Counted from the first letter of the stretch, positions 1-9,662 are shown. The stretch is 64,000 nucleotides of DNA from Massilia sp. 9096 (GCF_000745265.1 NZ_JQNN01000001.1:1426001-1490000); one strand, 5' to 3'. Numbers and translations are program-made. Notes: generated from the letters alone by a model not told the origin.

Positions 1-450
1 CTCGATACCGGCTGGGCCACCGACATCGGCCAGGTGCGCGAGATCGTGGCGCTGCAGGACGGCCTGACGCGTCCGCCCGGCCTGCCCGATTGCGTGCAGG
101 GCATGATGCAGCTGCGCCAGCAGATGATCTGCGTGGTCGATCTGCGCCGCCTGTACGGCATGGCGCCGGGGCCGGAATCGGAAGCCGAGCTGGCCGAGCG
201 CCGCGTGCTGGTGCTCGAGCACGAGGGCGAGCGCTACGGCGTGGTCGTCGACCGCGTCGACAGCATCCTCAACCTGGCCGACAGCCAGCGCCGTCCGTCG
301 CCCAAGCTGCTGCGCCAGAACGGCCCGCAGGACATGCGCCAGGACGCCGGCGAGGTGCTCGAAGTGCCGGGCGAGGGCGGGGAAGAGGTGCGCACGCTGT
401 TCGACAAGGCGCGCTTCATGGCGACGCTGCGCGCCGCGCTGGACGCCTGA
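1..450 (+). CDS. CheW-domain protein (5' end outside window)
   Basis: The reading frame is open from base 1 to a TGA at 448-450, so at least 149 C-terminal residues are present and the start lies upstream of the window. The sequence has the CheW fold pattern: a W-x-x-D-I-G-Q-V-R-E-I-V strand, a G-M-M-Q-L-R turn followed by a V-D-L-R-x-L-Y-G strand, then a V-L-E-H strand and V-V-V-D-R-V-D. CheW domains couple chemoreceptors to CheA at the inner face of the membrane. Whether this is stand-alone CheW or the end of a longer chemotaxis protein cannot be told here. The next gene is convergent, so it is the last gene of its unit. Confidence 0.8.
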   Translation, partial: LDTGWATDIGQVREIVALQDGLTRPPGLPDCVQGMMQLRQQMICVVDLRRLYGMAPGPESEAELAERRVLVLEHEGERYGVVVDRVDSILNLADSQRRPSPKLLRQNGPQDMRQDAGEVLEVPGEGGEEVRTLFDKARFMATLRAALDA

Positions 451-466
451 AGTACGGTGAGGGGTC

Positions 467-484
467 CCCCGGCGCGGGCCGGGG
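467..484. terminator. GC-rich hairpin between convergent genes
   Basis: CCCCGG and CCGGGG form a perfect six-base inverted repeat around CGCGGG in the 39-base gap between the convergent cheW-like and DUF296 genes. There is no T tract, so intrinsic termination is only a guess. Confidence 0.3.
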
Positions 485-489
485 CCCGG

Positions 490-936
490 TTACCCCCCAT
501 CCTGCGGCAGTTGCAGGATATTCGCCCCGATCTCCTCGTTCTTGACCCGCTCCAGCCGGCGCTCGTGCAGCACGATCGTCACTTCGAGCGATCCACGCCC
601 CACCGTCAGGCCGAGCAGATGCCCCCCGACCGTGGTGTAGTGGGCCCCGCCGCCCACGCCATGCGCATGGATCGACGGCTTGCCGTCCTGCCAGGCCAGC
701 GTGCCGCTGATCCCGGTCATCTCCCGCTGGTGAAAACGCGCCGGCCGGTATGCCTTCTTCTCGAAGTCGAAAAAGCCGATGGTCACTTCCCCGGCGAAGC
801 CGAAGGCGGTGAGGCTGGCCGACGGCACCTGCTCGGCGATCATCAGCATCGTCAGGTGGGCGAAGAAATCGTCGCCCTCCGTCAACACCATCAGGTAGCC
901 GGTCGGCGTGCGCATCCATTTTGCCGCGTGCGTCAT
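490..936 (-). CDS. DUF296 / PPC-domain protein
   Basis: A 148-residue protein made almost wholly of a PPC (DUF296) domain. It starts with R-T-P-T-G-Y-L-M-V-L-T-E-G-D and ends with a hydrophobic beta strand, and has the internal H-A-H-G-V-G-G-G and G-G-H-L-L-G motifs. The clustered His residues are the usual metal-binding set of stand-alone bacterial members, which form trimers; the biochemical role is unknown. It begins 7 bases after the stop of the molybdopterin oxidoreductase and is surely co-transcribed with it, so a role tied to that enzyme is likely but inferred. Confidence 0.8.
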   Translation of the reverse strand: MTHAAKWMRTPTGYLMVLTEGDDFFAHLTMLMIAEQVPSASLTAFGFAGEVTIGFFDFEKKAYRPARFHQREMTGISGTLAWQDGKPSIHAHGVGGGAHYTTVGGHLLGLTVGRGSLEVTIVLHERRLERVKNEEIGANILQLPQDGG

Positions 937-943
937 GAAAGCC

Positions 944-3250
944 TCAATGCAGGTGGCGTTTGCTGCCGCCGCCAGTGGGCGTGACGCGGATATCGATCGA
1001 CTTGGCGGCCGGCACCTTGCTGTCCTTGGCGTAGTGCCACAGCGGGATCAGGGGATTGCACTCGGGGTAGTAGCCGGCCACGCAGCCTTCCGGGATCGGG
1101 AACTCGACCACGCGCAACTTGTCGACGCTGCGCTTGACCGTTTCCTCGACGGCGGCGCTGGCGCTGACCCAGTCCCCTTCCTTGAGGCCGAGGCGCTCCA
1201 TGTCGGCGCGCGCCATGAACAGCACCATGCGGTCCAGCACGCCGCGGAAGCGGTCTTCCAGGCTGTAGATCGTGGTGTTGAACTGGCCGTCGCTACGCAC
1301 CGTGAACAGGCGCAGCGCATCGGGCGCGCGCGGCATGTCGGGGTCGGCGTTCAGGCCTCCCGGGACCGTGAAGTTGGCCTTGCCGGTCTCGGTCTTCCAT
1401 TCGCGCTTGGCGGCCGCGACCGGCTTGCGAAAGCCGCCGGGCGTCCACATGCGCGCGTTAAATTCATGGAAGATCTCGGGGTAGGTCTCGGCGATGGCGT
1501 CGCGGATCTTGCTGTAGTCGGCGACCCAGGCGTCCCAGTCCAGCTTCGGGTTCGGCGCCAGCGTCGCCTTGGCGATGCCGGCCACGATCGCCGGCTCCGA
1601 CAGCAGCGTATCGGCCACCGGCTCGACCTGGCCGCGCGAGCCGTGCATGCAGGCGGTCGAGTCTTCCATCGACACCGCCTGCTCGCCGCTGGCCTGGCGG
1701 TCCTTCTCGATGCGGCCCAGGCACGGCAGGATCCAGCTGTCCTGGCCGTGCACCAGATGGCTGCGATTCAGCTTGGTCGAGATCTGCACGTTCAGCGGCA
1801 GATTGCGGAACGCCGGCTCCATCACGTCGCGGTCGGGCACCGCGCGCACCAGGTTGCCGCCCAGGCTGATCAGGGCCTGCACCTTGCCGGCGACCATGGC
1901 CTCGCAGGCGTCGATGGTGTTCATGCCTTTCTCGCGCGGCGGCTCGAAGCCGTACTGTTGCGCGAGCTTGTCGAGCGGGACCAGCTCGGGCTTTTCGCTG
2001 ATGCCGACGGTGCGCTGGCCCTGCACGTTGGAGTGGCCGCGCACCGGGCAGATGCCGGCGCCCAGCTTGCCGATGTTACCACGCAGCAGCAGCAGGTTGA
2101 CCAGCATGTTGATGTTCTCGACGCCGTTGCGGTGCTGGGTCAGGCCCATGCCGAAGATACCGATGACCTTCTTCGCGCGCATGTACTGCTCGGCGGCTTC
2201 GCGCAGCGCCAGCCGGGTCAGGCCCGATTCGCGCTCGATCTCGTCCCAGTCGGCGGCGCGCGCGCTGGCTGCGAATTCCTCGAAGCCGTGCGCGTGCTCG
2301 GCCAGGAAGTCGACGTCGAGCACGCGCGCGGCCCCGCGCATGCGCGCGTCGTCGTCGCCCTCGATCACGATCTTGCAGATGCCCATCAGCGCGGCCAGGT
2401 CGCCGCCGGCCTTGAGCTGGTGGTACTGGGTGCTGATGCAGGTCTCGGCGCCGCTGAGCATTTCGATGGGGGATTGCGGGTTGACGAAGCTGACCAGGCC
2501 GCGCTCGCGCAGCGGGTTGAAGGTCACGATCGGCACGCCGCGTTTGCGCGCGTCCTGCAGCTGGTGCAGCATGCGCGGGCTGTTCACCCCGACGTTCTGG
2601 CCGAAGAAGAAGATACAGTCGGTGTTGTCGAAGTCGTCCAGCACCACGGTGCCGACCGGCACGCCGATGCTCTTGGGCAGGGCCACCGAGGTGCTCTCGT
2701 GGCACATGTTCGAGCTGTCCGGCAGGTTGTTGTTGCCGTACATGCGCGCCAGCAGGCTGTACATATAGGAGGTTTCGAGCGAAGCGCGACCGGAGCTGTA
2801 GAACACGACCTGTTTCGGGTCCATCGCGCGCAGGCGTGCGCCGATGTCGGCGAAGGCCGCGTCCCACGACGCCTCGACGTACTTGTCGGTGGCGGCGTCG
2901 TAGCGCAGCGGCACGGTCAGGCGGCCCAGGTCTTCGAGTTCGTGGTCGTGCATCGCTTCCAGCTCGCGCACCGTGTGCTTCCGGAAGAAATCGGCGCCGA
3001 TCTTCTTGCTGGTGATCTCCCAAGCCGTGGCCTTGGCGCCGCTTTCGCAGAATTCGGCTGGGTGCGGGTGCGCCGGCTTGGCCCAGGCGCAGCTGACGCA
3101 CATGAAGCCGTCCGGCTTGTTTTGCTTGAGCATCACCGCCGCGCCCTTCAGCGGAATGTGCTCCTGCAAGAGGATGTTGGTGACTTCCTTGACCGAGCCC
3201 CAACCGCCGGATGGGAGGGTCGGTTCGTTGCCGCTGCTTTCCTTGCTCAT
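944..3250 (-). CDS. FdhF/YdeP-type molybdopterin oxidoreductase
   Basis: A 768-residue homologue of the formate dehydrogenase alpha-subunit-like family (YdeP of E. coli). It lacks a Tat signal. Near the N-terminus it has a C51-x-x-C54 pair (C-V-S-C-A-W-A-K-P) rather than the full four-Cys cluster of FdhF. The middle carries molybdopterin-guanine dinucleotide motifs such as G-M-G-L-T-Q-H-R-N-G and R-G-H-S-N-V-Q-G, and S-N-M-C-H-E-S provides a Cys near the metal site. The C-terminal cofactor domain ends at N-T-T-I-Y-S and R-V-T-P. The substrate is not established for this family; it is probably cytoplasmic. It needs no selenocysteine and is separate from the Sec enzyme encoded 8 kb away. Confidence 0.88.
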   Translation of the reverse strand: MSKESSGNEPTLPSGGWGSVKEVTNILLQEHIPLKGAAVMLKQNKPDGFMCVSCAWAKPAHPHPAEFCESGAKATAWEITSKKIGADFFRKHTVRELEAMHDHELEDLGRLTVPLRYDAATDKYVEASWDAAFADIGARLRAMDPKQVVFYSSGRASLETSYMYSLLARMYGNNNLPDSSNMCHESTSVALPKSIGVPVGTVVLDDFDNTDCIFFFGQNVGVNSPRMLHQLQDARKRGVPIVTFNPLRERGLVSFVNPQSPIEMLSGAETCISTQYHQLKAGGDLAALMGICKIVIEGDDDARMRGAARVLDVDFLAEHAHGFEEFAASARAADWDEIERESGLTRLALREAAEQYMRAKKVIGIFGMGLTQHRNGVENINMLVNLLLLRGNIGKLGAGICPVRGHSNVQGQRTVGISEKPELVPLDKLAQQYGFEPPREKGMNTIDACEAMVAGKVQALISLGGNLVRAVPDRDVMEPAFRNLPLNVQISTKLNRSHLVHGQDSWILPCLGRIEKDRQASGEQAVSMEDSTACMHGSRGQVEPVADTLLSEPAIVAGIAKATLAPNPKLDWDAWVADYSKIRDAIAETYPEIFHEFNARMWTPGGFRKPVAAAKREWKTETGKANFTVPGGLNADPDMPRAPDALRLFTVRSDGQFNTTIYSLEDRFRGVLDRMVLFMARADMERLGLKEGDWVSASAAVEETVKRSVDKLRVVEFPIPEGCVAGYYPECNPLIPLWHYAKDSKVPAAKSIDIRVTPTGGGSKRHLH

Positions 3251-3419
3251 GTTCAGGCCCCAGTTGTGAGTGACGTGCGGCGCCCACCCTGCGCCTCGCG
3301 CGCGCTTCCGTCTGTTCGGAAACGCACATCACCAGTTCCGGTAAATTCAGCTAGGTAGATTTGATGCGAATTTGATTATTTTGTGCGGCGTTGCACAGAC
3401 CAACGGGCTGGAGCCCGCG

Positions 3420-3438
3420 ATGATATGAGTTCTATCAT
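3420..3438. promoter_or_regulatory. Inverted repeat upstream of catalase-like gene
   Basis: ATGATA and TATCAT are perfect six-base arms around TGAGTTC, ending 17 bases before the catalase-like ATG. The position fits a repressor or activator site, but I cannot assign a regulator. Confidence 0.35.
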
Positions 3439-3455
3439 TTTATTGGCCAAACAAC

Positions 3456-4571
3456 ATGACCGCTCCCGCCGACATCCGCCCGGTTCCGTACGAGCCTGCC
3501 TTCGAGGTGCCCGAAGACGCCGAGACCCAGACCAGCTTCGACCTGCAGACCACGATGCGCGACATCTCGACCCGCACCTACGAAGACTCCGGCCGGGCCA
3601 CGCGCAGCGTGCATGCCAAGTCGCACGGCTTGCTGCTCGGCGAGCTGACGGTACTGGACGGCCTGCCGGAAATCTACGCGCAGGGCCTGTTCGCCAAGGC
3701 CGGCACCTACCAGGCGGTGTTTCGCCTGTCGACCGTGCCTGGGGACGTGCTGGACGATAACGTCTCGACCCCGCGCGGCCTGGCGCTGAAACTGGTCGGT
3801 GTGCCGGGTGTCCGCGTCGAGGGCAGCGAGAACGACACGACCCAGGACTTCGTGATGGTCAACGGTCCAGCCTTCAACGCCCCGAACGCCAAGAAATTCC
3901 TCGGCAACGTCAAGCTGCTGGCGGCCACCACCGACAAGGCGCCGAACCTGAAGAAAGCCTTCTCGGCGGTGCTGCGCGGCGCCGAGAAAGTGGTCGAGGC
4001 GGTGGGCGGCGAGAGCGTCACGCTCAAGACCCTGGGCGGACATCCGGAAACCAATCCGCTGGGCGAGACCTATTATTCGCAGACGCCGATGCTGTACGGC
4101 CGCTACATGGCCAAGTTCTCGCTGGCGCCCAGCTCGGACAACCTGCGTGTGCTGACCGACGCGCCGGTCGACCTGAAGAACAAGCCCGACGGCCTGCGCG
4201 AAGCGACCGTCGAGCACTTCGCGCGCGAAGGCGGCGAGTGGGAATTGCGCGTGCAGCTCAACACCGACGTCGAGAAGATGCCGATCGAGGACGCCTCGGT
4301 CGAGTGGTCCCAGTCCGAGAGCCCGTACGTGACCGTCGCGCGCCTGCGTGCGGGTCCGCAGGCGGGCTGGAACGACGCGCTGGCCCACGCCGTCGACGAA
4401 GGCATGCAGTTCAACCCGTGGCATGCGGTGGCGGCGCACCGTCCGCTTGGCTCGGTCAACCGCGTGCGCAAGGCGGTGTATGCCATGTCCAAGCGCTTCC
4501 GCGCCGAGCGCAATGGCGTCGATATTGCCGAGCCGCGCGACCTTGAGGCGCTGAAAAGCGCCCTCAAGTAA
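3456..4571 (+). CDS. Catalase-family haem protein (SrpA-like)
   Basis: A 371-residue soluble protein of the small catalase-related family, much shorter than classical catalases of about 480 or more residues. The distal His is probably H53 in R-S-V-H-A-K-S-H-G. The core continues with F-R-L-S-T, P-R-G-L-A-L-K and D-F-V-M-V-N-G-P, and the proximal Tyr is probably in M-L-Y-G-R-Y-M-A-K. The C-terminal F-N-P-W-H-A and H-R-P-L-G-S-V-N-R segments are typical of the family. Members are haem-dependent peroxidases or catalases, and the exact substrate is uncertain. There is no signal peptide. It precedes a small secreted-protein gene by 31 bases. The start lacks a clear ribosome site but follows a neat inverted repeat. 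Confidence 0.85.
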   Translation: MTAPADIRPVPYEPAFEVPEDAETQTSFDLQTTMRDISTRTYEDSGRATRSVHAKSHGLLLGELTVLDGLPEIYAQGLFAKAGTYQAVFRLSTVPGDVLDDNVSTPRGLALKLVGVPGVRVEGSENDTTQDFVMVNGPAFNAPNAKKFLGNVKLLAATTDKAPNLKKAFSAVLRGAEKVVEAVGGESVTLKTLGGHPETNPLGETYYSQTPMLYGRYMAKFSLAPSSDNLRVLTDAPVDLKNKPDGLREATVEHFAREGGEWELRVQLNTDVEKMPIEDASVEWSQSESPYVTVARLRAGPQAGWNDALAHAVDEGMQFNPWHAVAAHRPLGSVNRVRKAVYAMSKRFRAERNGVDIAEPRDLEALKSALK

Positions 4572-4602
4572 TATTCATGACAACGACAGCAGGAGAAACA
4601 CG

Positions 4603-5061
4603 ATGACACATTCACGCAAAATGACGGCCGCCGCACTGCTGGCGAGCGGCCTGTTCGCCGCCGGCCTGGCGCAGGCCCAGAGCCACTCGGTGGTCAACTA
4701 CTCGAACCCGCCGAACGTGCAGGCCGACAGCAAGGCCGCGACCGACGCGACCCCGGGCTTGAGCGCCACCGCGGACCAGCAGGATTCGAACCACCCGAAC
4801 AAGGGTGTCAAGGATGCGGCCGCCAACAAGGCCGCCAACAAGTCCGGCGCCAGGACGCAGCGCCACGCCAGCAAGGGCCCGCAGGTTCGTCCCGGCAACG
4901 CCTCCGCGTCGAAGGATGGTTCGCAAAGCGCGACCGCTTCGGTGGCGCTGGACGGCGCCAGCAAGGGCGGCGCCGAAGCGACGATGCAGGCCGATCCTTC
5001 TGCAAGCGAACCCAACAAGTCGGCCGCGCACGCCTTCGACACGACGCCGAGCAAGAAGTAA
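4603..5061 (+). CDS. Small secreted low-complexity protein, unknown
   Basis: A 152-residue protein with a clear Sec signal peptide: basic M-T-H-S-R-K-M-T, then a hydrophobic A-A-A-L-L-A-S-G core ending A-Q-A-Q near residue 26. The mature part is rich in Ala, Ser, Asn, Lys and Asp, with no recognisable domain and no Cys, so it looks intrinsically disordered. AGGAGAAACACG precedes the ATG. It lies just downstream of the catalase-like gene, possibly in the same transcript. It is convergent with the selA-selB-tRNA-Sec unit and its stop codon ends 23 bases from the tRNA. I do not recognise a function. Confidence 0.7.
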   Translation: MTHSRKMTAAALLASGLFAAGLAQAQSHSVVNYSNPPNVQADSKAATDATPGLSATADQQDSNHPNKGVKDAAANKAANKSGARTQRHASKGPQVRPGNASASKDGSQSATASVALDGASKGGAEATMQADPSASEPNKSAAHAFDTTPSKK

Positions 5062-5084
5062 CGCAGGAATGGGTTGGGGAGGGC

Positions 5085-5176
5085 GGAAGGCAGAAAGAGT
5101 CGAACTTACAGGAGAGCGGCTAACGCCCCCCACCGGGTTTGAAGCCCGGCCCCATCACCGGATGAGAATGCCTTCC
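5085..5176 (-). tRNA. selC: tRNA-Sec (UCA anticodon)
   Basis: The minus strand folds into a typical long tRNA-Sec of 92 nt. The acceptor stem is GGAAGGCA with TGCCTTCC, eight base pairs. The six-pair D stem is CTCATC/GATGGG around CGGT. The anticodon stem CCGGG/CCCGG encloses CTTCAAA, placing TCA at the anticodon. A long variable arm follows, then a T loop TTCGACT with one mismatch in its stem. Base 73 is G, but the next bases are CCC, so CCA must be completed after transcription. It directly follows selB and shares 22 bases with its coding end, fitting the co-located fdo/sel genes. Confidence 0.95.
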
Positions 5177-7086
5177 TCGGGTTCGGCAGCGGCATCAGGC
5201 GATGCCCAGCTGGCCTGCGGACGCAACATATGGCTGTTGCGGACGCGGCGAGTATAGCCGACGCGGTCGAAAAACTCCAGAAGCTGGATCGCCCGCTTGC
5301 GGCCCAGGCCGGTCGCGTCGCGAAAGCTCGCGGCCTGGGCGTCCGGCAGTCCGGCGACGATGCGCGCCATTTCCGCCAGCGGCGCCGGGTGGTAGAACAG
5401 GTCCGGCACCACCTGGCTCAACTGGCCGGCGCGCGCCAGTTTGCGCAACAGCGCGCGCACCCCGTCCTCGGGCAGGTTGAAGCGTTTCGCCAGGTCGCGC
5501 ACCCAGGGCGGATCGTAGCGGCCGGCCAGCAGCGCCGGCAGCAGCCGTGCGGCCAGCGCCTGTTCGTTTTCGCTCAAGGAGACGCTGTGTTCCGGCAAAT
5601 GCAGGCTGCGCCCGGTGCGCGCGATGCGCTTGCTCTCCAGCAGGCGCGCCACCACGCCGCTCCACAGCGCATCGGCCAGCTCGGGCGCGGCGATGCGTTT
5701 CAGGCGCCAGGTCTCGGGACCGGCGTCGTCGGCGTGGCGCGTGTGGAAGGCGCCCAGGGCGTCGAGCAAGCGCTGTTCCAGCGGCGCCAGCATCGCGGGG
5801 GCCAGCAGCAGTTCGTCGCCACCGCTCAGGGAAAGGCGCAGCGTGTCGGCCGGCAGCGCCAGCGCATCGGCCGGGCGCTGGGTCAGGCGCGTCAGTTCCG
5901 AGGCGGCGATGCCGCCGGGGCTGGCCGCCAGCAGGGCGCCGGCATCGCCATCCTCGTTGAAGCGCGCCAGCGCATCGAGCCAGGCCAGGCGCGCCGGACT
6001 GCGGCGCCTGCGCGCGGCGCCGAACGGATCGAGCACGACGCCGCCGCCGATGGTGTGCGTGGCCTGGGCGTTGCGCAGCACGAAGCGGTCGCCCGGCACC
6101 GCGTGCAGCGGCTGCTCGAACACCAGCTGCACGCGCGCGTTCGTGTTCGGCTGCACGAGATCGTCGAGCAGCGGCACCAGGTGCGCGACCCGGTGCGCTG
6201 CGCCGAGCAGTACATGCACTAGCGTCCAGGCTTTCAAGGGCGCTGCGTCCGGCAGCAGCGTCAGGTCGGCATCGATCCGTTCCGAGCTGGCCGCCATGCC
6301 CGGGGCCACCACCCAGTCGCCGCGCTCGATCTCGTCTTTCGAGACGCCGGCCAGGTTCAGCGCCAGGCGCTGGCCGGCATGGCCGCTCTCGGCCGCGCGG
6401 TTCTGGGCGTGGATCGCGCGCACGCGCGCGGTGCGATTGCCCGGGGCGACGACGACGCTGTCGCCGACCGCGACGCGTCCGGCCAGCGCCGTCCCGGTCA
6501 CCACCGTGCCCTGGCCGGACAGCGTGAACACGCGGTCCACCCCGAGCCGGAACAGGCGCTGGTCGGCGCGCGCGGGCAGCTCCGACTCGAGTTCACTCAT
6601 ATAAGAGAGCAGTGCCGCCACGCCGGGATCGCCCGGTTCGGTGGCGCGGGTGTGGAACACCGGCGCGTCCTGCAGCGGCGTCCCGGCCAGCAGGGCCTGC
6701 ACCTGCGCTTGCACCTCGCCGATGCGGGCCGCGTCGACGCGGTCGCACTTGGTCAGCGCCACCGCGCCGCGCCGTACACCCAGCAGCTCGAGGATGGCCA
6801 GGTGCTCGCGCGTCTGCGGCATCACGCCGTCGTCGGCGGCGACCACCAGCAAGGCCAGGTCGATGCCGCTCACGCCCGAGGCCATGGTGCGGATGAATTT
6901 TTCGTGGCCCGGCACGTCGATGATGCCGAGCGTGCCGCCGCCGGCGAGCGGCAGGTAGGCATAACCCAGCTCGATCGAGATGCCGCGCGCTTTTTCTTCC
7001 TTCAGGCGGTCGGTGTCGACCCCGGTCAGGGCGCGCGTCAGCGTGGTCTTGCCGTGGTCGATGTGGCCTGCGGTGCCGACGATCAT
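5155..7086 (-). CDS. selB: Selenocysteine-specific elongation factor SelB
   Basis: A 643-residue GTPase that carries Sec-tRNA to UGA codons bearing a SECIS hairpin. The N-terminal GTP-binding domain has G-H-I-D-H-G-K-T, then the switch segment [16 protein letters not shown] and T-K-C-D. EF-Tu-like beta barrels follow, and the C-terminal third is the winged-helix SECIS-binding region, with [16 protein letters not shown] near the end. The start ATG overlaps the selA stop (ATGA), indicating translational coupling. Its last seven codons and TGA lie inside the tRNA-Sec gene: the stop is formed by the conserved CGGTGA of the tRNA D arm. Length matches the family (about 610-640). Confidence 0.96.
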   Translation of the reverse strand: MIVGTAGHIDHGKTTLTRALTGVDTDRLKEEKARGISIELGYAYLPLAGGGTLGIIDVPGHEKFIRTMASGVSGIDLALLVVAADDGVMPQTREHLAILELLGVRRGAVALTKCDRVDAARIGEVQAQVQALLAGTPLQDAPVFHTRATEPGDPGVAALLSYMSELESELPARADQRLFRLGVDRVFTLSGQGTVVTGTALAGRVAVGDSVVVAPGNRTARVRAIHAQNRAAESGHAGQRLALNLAGVSKDEIERGDWVVAPGMAASSERIDADLTLLPDAAPLKAWTLVHVLLGAAHRVAHLVPLLDDLVQPNTNARVQLVFEQPLHAVPGDRFVLRNAQATHTIGGGVVLDPFGAARRRRSPARLAWLDALARFNEDGDAGALLAASPGGIAASELTRLTQRPADALALPADTLRLSLSGGDELLLAPAMLAPLEQRLLDALGAFHTRHADDAGPETWRLKRIAAPELADALWSGVVARLLESKRIARTGRSLHLPEHSVSLSENEQALAARLLPALLAGRYDPPWVRDLAKRFNLPEDGVRALLRKLARAGQLSQVVPDLFYHPAPLAEMARIVAGLPDAQAASFRDATGLGRKRAIQLLEFFDRVGYTRRVRNSHMLRPQASWASPDAAAEPEEGILIR

Positions 7087-8561
7087 GCGTTCATGGACTT
7101 GAGTTGCTGGATGAAGCTGTCGCGCTGCGGCTCTTCCAGGCAGCGCAGGTCGAGCCACAGCGTGTCGTCGCCAATGCGGCCGATCACCGGGCGCGGCAGG
7201 GCGCGCAGGCGGCGCTCCAGCACGCCGAGCGGATTGCCGCGCATCGGCTTGCCGTCCGGGCCGGCCACGGCGCGGATCGCCAGGCCATAGCTGGGCAGGC
7301 GGTCCACCGGCAGGGCGCCGCTGCCGATCTGGCTCTGCATCGGCTCGGCCTTGACCTTGTAATCGGGGCCGAGCGCCGCCTGCATCGGGACCAGCAGGGT
7401 CTCCGCCAGCGCCTGCATCGCTTGGGCCGGGCGCGTCAACAGGCGCAACGTGGTCAGGCGCTGCGGCAGCAGGTCCGGTGCGCGGTACAAATTCAGCACC
7501 GGCTCGAGCGCGGCCAGTGTCAGCTTCGACACGCGCAGCGCGCGCTTGAGCGGGTTCTTCTTGATCGCGGCGATCAGGTCCTTGCGCCCGGCGATCACGC
7601 CGCACTGCGGCCCGCCCAGCAGCTTGTCGCCGCTGAAAGTGACCAGATCCGCGCCGGCGGCAATGGTTTCCTTGACCGTGGTCTCGTGCGGCAGGCCGTA
7701 GCGTTCGAGGTCGACCAGCGTGCCGCTGCCCAGGTCGACGGCGATCGGGATGCCGCGTTCGCGCGCCAGCGGCACGAGTTCGGCCACGCTGACTTCCTTG
7801 GTGAAGCCGGTGATCGCGTAATTGCTGGCGTGGACCTTGAGCATCAGCGCCGTGTTCGGGCCAGCATGCTCGGCGAAGTCCTTCAGGTGGGTGCGGTTGG
7901 TGGTGCCGACCTCGCGCAGGATCGCGCCCGCGCGGGTCATGATGTCCGGGATACGGAAGGCGCCGCCGATCTCGACCAGCTCGCCGCGCGAGACGATCAC
8001 TTCGCGGCCCTGGGCCAGCGAATTGAGCATCAAGAGCACCGCGGCGGCGTTGTTGTTGACGATGGTGACGGCTTCGGCGCCGGTCAGGGCGCGCAGCTGT
8101 TCTTCGACCAGGTTGTCGCGGTCGCCGCGGGTGCCGGTGTCGATGTCCCATTCCAGGTTCATCGGCCAGCGCAGCGCTTCGACCACCGCCTGCACCGCCT
8201 CGTCGGGCAGCAGCGCGCGTCCGAGGTTGGTGTGCAGGACGGTGCCGGTCAGGTTGAACACGGCGCGCAGTTTCGAGGTGTTGGCAGCGCGCAGGCGCTC
8301 GCCCAGCGCTGCCAGGATGGCCGCGGGCGCGCACTCGGCTTCGGGGTCGAATCCGCCCTCGGCGCCCGCCCGTGCGCGCGTGCGCAGGCCGGCCAGCAGG
8401 GCGCGCAGGGCGTCGACGGTCTGCTCGCGGCCGTACTGGGCGATGAGCGGCGCGCAGGCCGGATCGTCGACCAGCAGGTGCACCGCCGGCAGGCGCGGCA
8501 TCATCGACTGGGACTGCGCCGAAGCCGACTGTGTCGAAGCGGACTGCGCGCCGCCGCTCAT
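7083..8561 (-). CDS. selA: L-seryl-tRNA(Sec) selenium transferase SelA
   Basis: A 492-residue PLP enzyme that converts Ser-tRNA-Sec to Sec-tRNA-Sec with selenophosphate. The family core is clear: [14 protein letters not shown] near the N-terminus, the [10 protein letters not shown] loop, and the PLP-binding Lys in [11 protein letters not shown]. The first twenty residues are Ser/Ala/Gln-rich and longer than in E. coli SelA; translation could instead begin at the Met-Met pair before P-R-L-P. The chosen ATG overlaps the fdhE stop as ATGA, which favours it. selA sits between fdhE and selB in one tightly packed unit. selD is not in the window. Confidence 0.96.
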   Translation of the reverse strand: MSGGAQSASTQSASAQSQSMMPRLPAVHLLVDDPACAPLIAQYGREQTVDALRALLAGLRTRARAGAEGGFDPEAECAPAAILAALGERLRAANTSKLRAVFNLTGTVLHTNLGRALLPDEAVQAVVEALRWPMNLEWDIDTGTRGDRDNLVEEQLRALTGAEAVTIVNNNAAAVLLMLNSLAQGREVIVSRGELVEIGGAFRIPDIMTRAGAILREVGTTNRTHLKDFAEHAGPNTALMLKVHASNYAITGFTKEVSVAELVPLARERGIPIAVDLGSGTLVDLERYGLPHETTVKETIAAGADLVTFSGDKLLGGPQCGVIAGRKDLIAAIKKNPLKRALRVSKLTLAALEPVLNLYRAPDLLPQRLTTLRLLTRPAQAMQALAETLLVPMQAALGPDYKVKAEPMQSQIGSGALPVDRLPSYGLAIRAVAGPDGKPMRGNPLGVLERRLRALPRPVIGRIGDDTLWLDLRCLEEPQRDSFIQQLKSMNA

Positions 8562-9586
8562 GCCGGGTCCTTCAGCCACAGCAGCGGGTTGCCGCTGGCG
8601 CGCGCATAACCCGCTTCCGAGACCAGCACGTCGAGCAGCATGCTGGCCAGGTCGTCGGCCATCGGCTCGACGTGGAAGTCGTGCTCCTGGTTGAAGATCT
8701 TGCGGTAGGTGTGGCAATCGTCGCAGGTCTCGGCGCGCGCCACCTTGGTCGGGTCGTTCGCCTTGGACAGCGTCTTGCCATCCTTGGCCGCGGCCTTGTT
8801 CTCTTCGACCGGATCGGCGTCCCGGCCGACCAGGCCCTGGTAGGCGATCTTGCCGTTGCCTTCGCAGCAGCTGCATTTCACGCGCACCATATGCCATTCG
8901 GACTCGCAGGTGGCGCAGTGCAGGTAGCGATAGCCCTGCGACTGGCCGCCGATGCGCACGACGCTGGCCACCGGGTGCGAGCCGCACACCGGGCACAGGG
9001 TGCCGGTTACCAGCGGCTGGGCCCAGGCTTTGTCCAGTTGCGACGCCATCAGGCTCCAGGTCACTTGCAGCGCGGCGGCCACGAAGGGGGCGCGCAGCGG
9101 GTCGGCGCCGTCCGCGAAGTCGCCCAGGATGGCGTCGGCGATGCCTTCCAGTTCGGCCGCCGGGGTCGTGCGCAGGCTGTGCAGCGCCATCGACAGTTGC
9201 GGCGGCGCGTCCTTGGCATTGCCCAGAGCATCCAGCAGGCTGGCGAACACGCCCAGCCATACGGCGGGACGCGCGCCGGTCGCCGGCAGCGGCGGCATGT
9301 TGTGGTCGTGCGCGGTCTTCAGGGCCTCGTGCGGCGGCAGCGGCACGCCGGTTCCGCCCAGCTTGGCGACGATGGCGTGCTGGGCATCGGCCACGCAGGC
9401 CATCAGGGTCAGGTAACCGCGCAGCGCGTCTTCCACCGGGATGCCGGGCACGTCGCCCGCGGCGAGCTGGCGCAGGCGTGCGGCCCTGGCCTGGAACAGG
9501 GTGGTCGGGGCGGGCAGCAGCAGGCGCGGGATGGCGGTGTGATCGAGTGCTTCGATCTCGCCGGGTTGGAGCAGTCGTTGTACCAA
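8558..9586 (-). CDS. fdhE: Formate dehydrogenase accessory protein FdhE
   Basis: A 342-residue cytoplasmic iron-binding accessory protein needed for maturation of respiratory formate dehydrogenases. The C-terminal half carries the rubredoxin-like Cys pairs of the family: C-P-V-C-G-S-H-P, C-A-T-C-E-S-E-W, C-S-C-C-E-G and C-D-D-C-H-T-Y. Then comes the E-P-M-A-D-D-L-A-S-M-L-L-D segment. The start used is a TTG, and no good ATG lies nearby in frame, so the exact N-terminus is uncertain. It lies between fdoI and selA and overlaps the latter by four bases. Confidence 0.93.
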   Translation of the reverse strand: MVQRLLQPGEIEALDHTAIPRLLLPAPTTLFQARAARLRQLAAGDVPGIPVEDALRGYLTLMACVADAQHAIVAKLGGTGVPLPPHEALKTAHDHNMPPLPATGARPAVWLGVFASLLDALGNAKDAPPQLSMALHSLRTTPAAELEGIADAILGDFADGADPLRAPFVAAALQVTWSLMASQLDKAWAQPLVTGTLCPVCGSHPVASVVRIGGQSQGYRYLHCATCESEWHMVRVKCSCCEGNGKIAYQGLVGRDADPVEENKAAAKDGKTLSKANDPTKVARAETCDDCHTYRKIFNQEHDFHVEPMADDLASMLLDVLVSEAGYARASGNPLLWLKDPA

Positions 9587-9662
9587 AATATCACCAGAAT
9601 AACAAAGGCCGGGTCGCGCATCGGCGAGCCCGGCCTATTTTAGATCAAAGCGTCAAACCGTG

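Noticed and set aside
908..3358. Plus-strand frame of 816 codons
   Set aside because: It lies opposite the YdeP-type enzyme gene, is rich in Arg, Ala, His and Val in the manner of GC-rich shadow frames, and shows no family motif.
5155..8334. Long minus-strand frame upstream of the SelB Met
   Set aside because: The first 416 codons are a shadow of selA in another frame. SelB begins at the ATG overlapping the selA stop.
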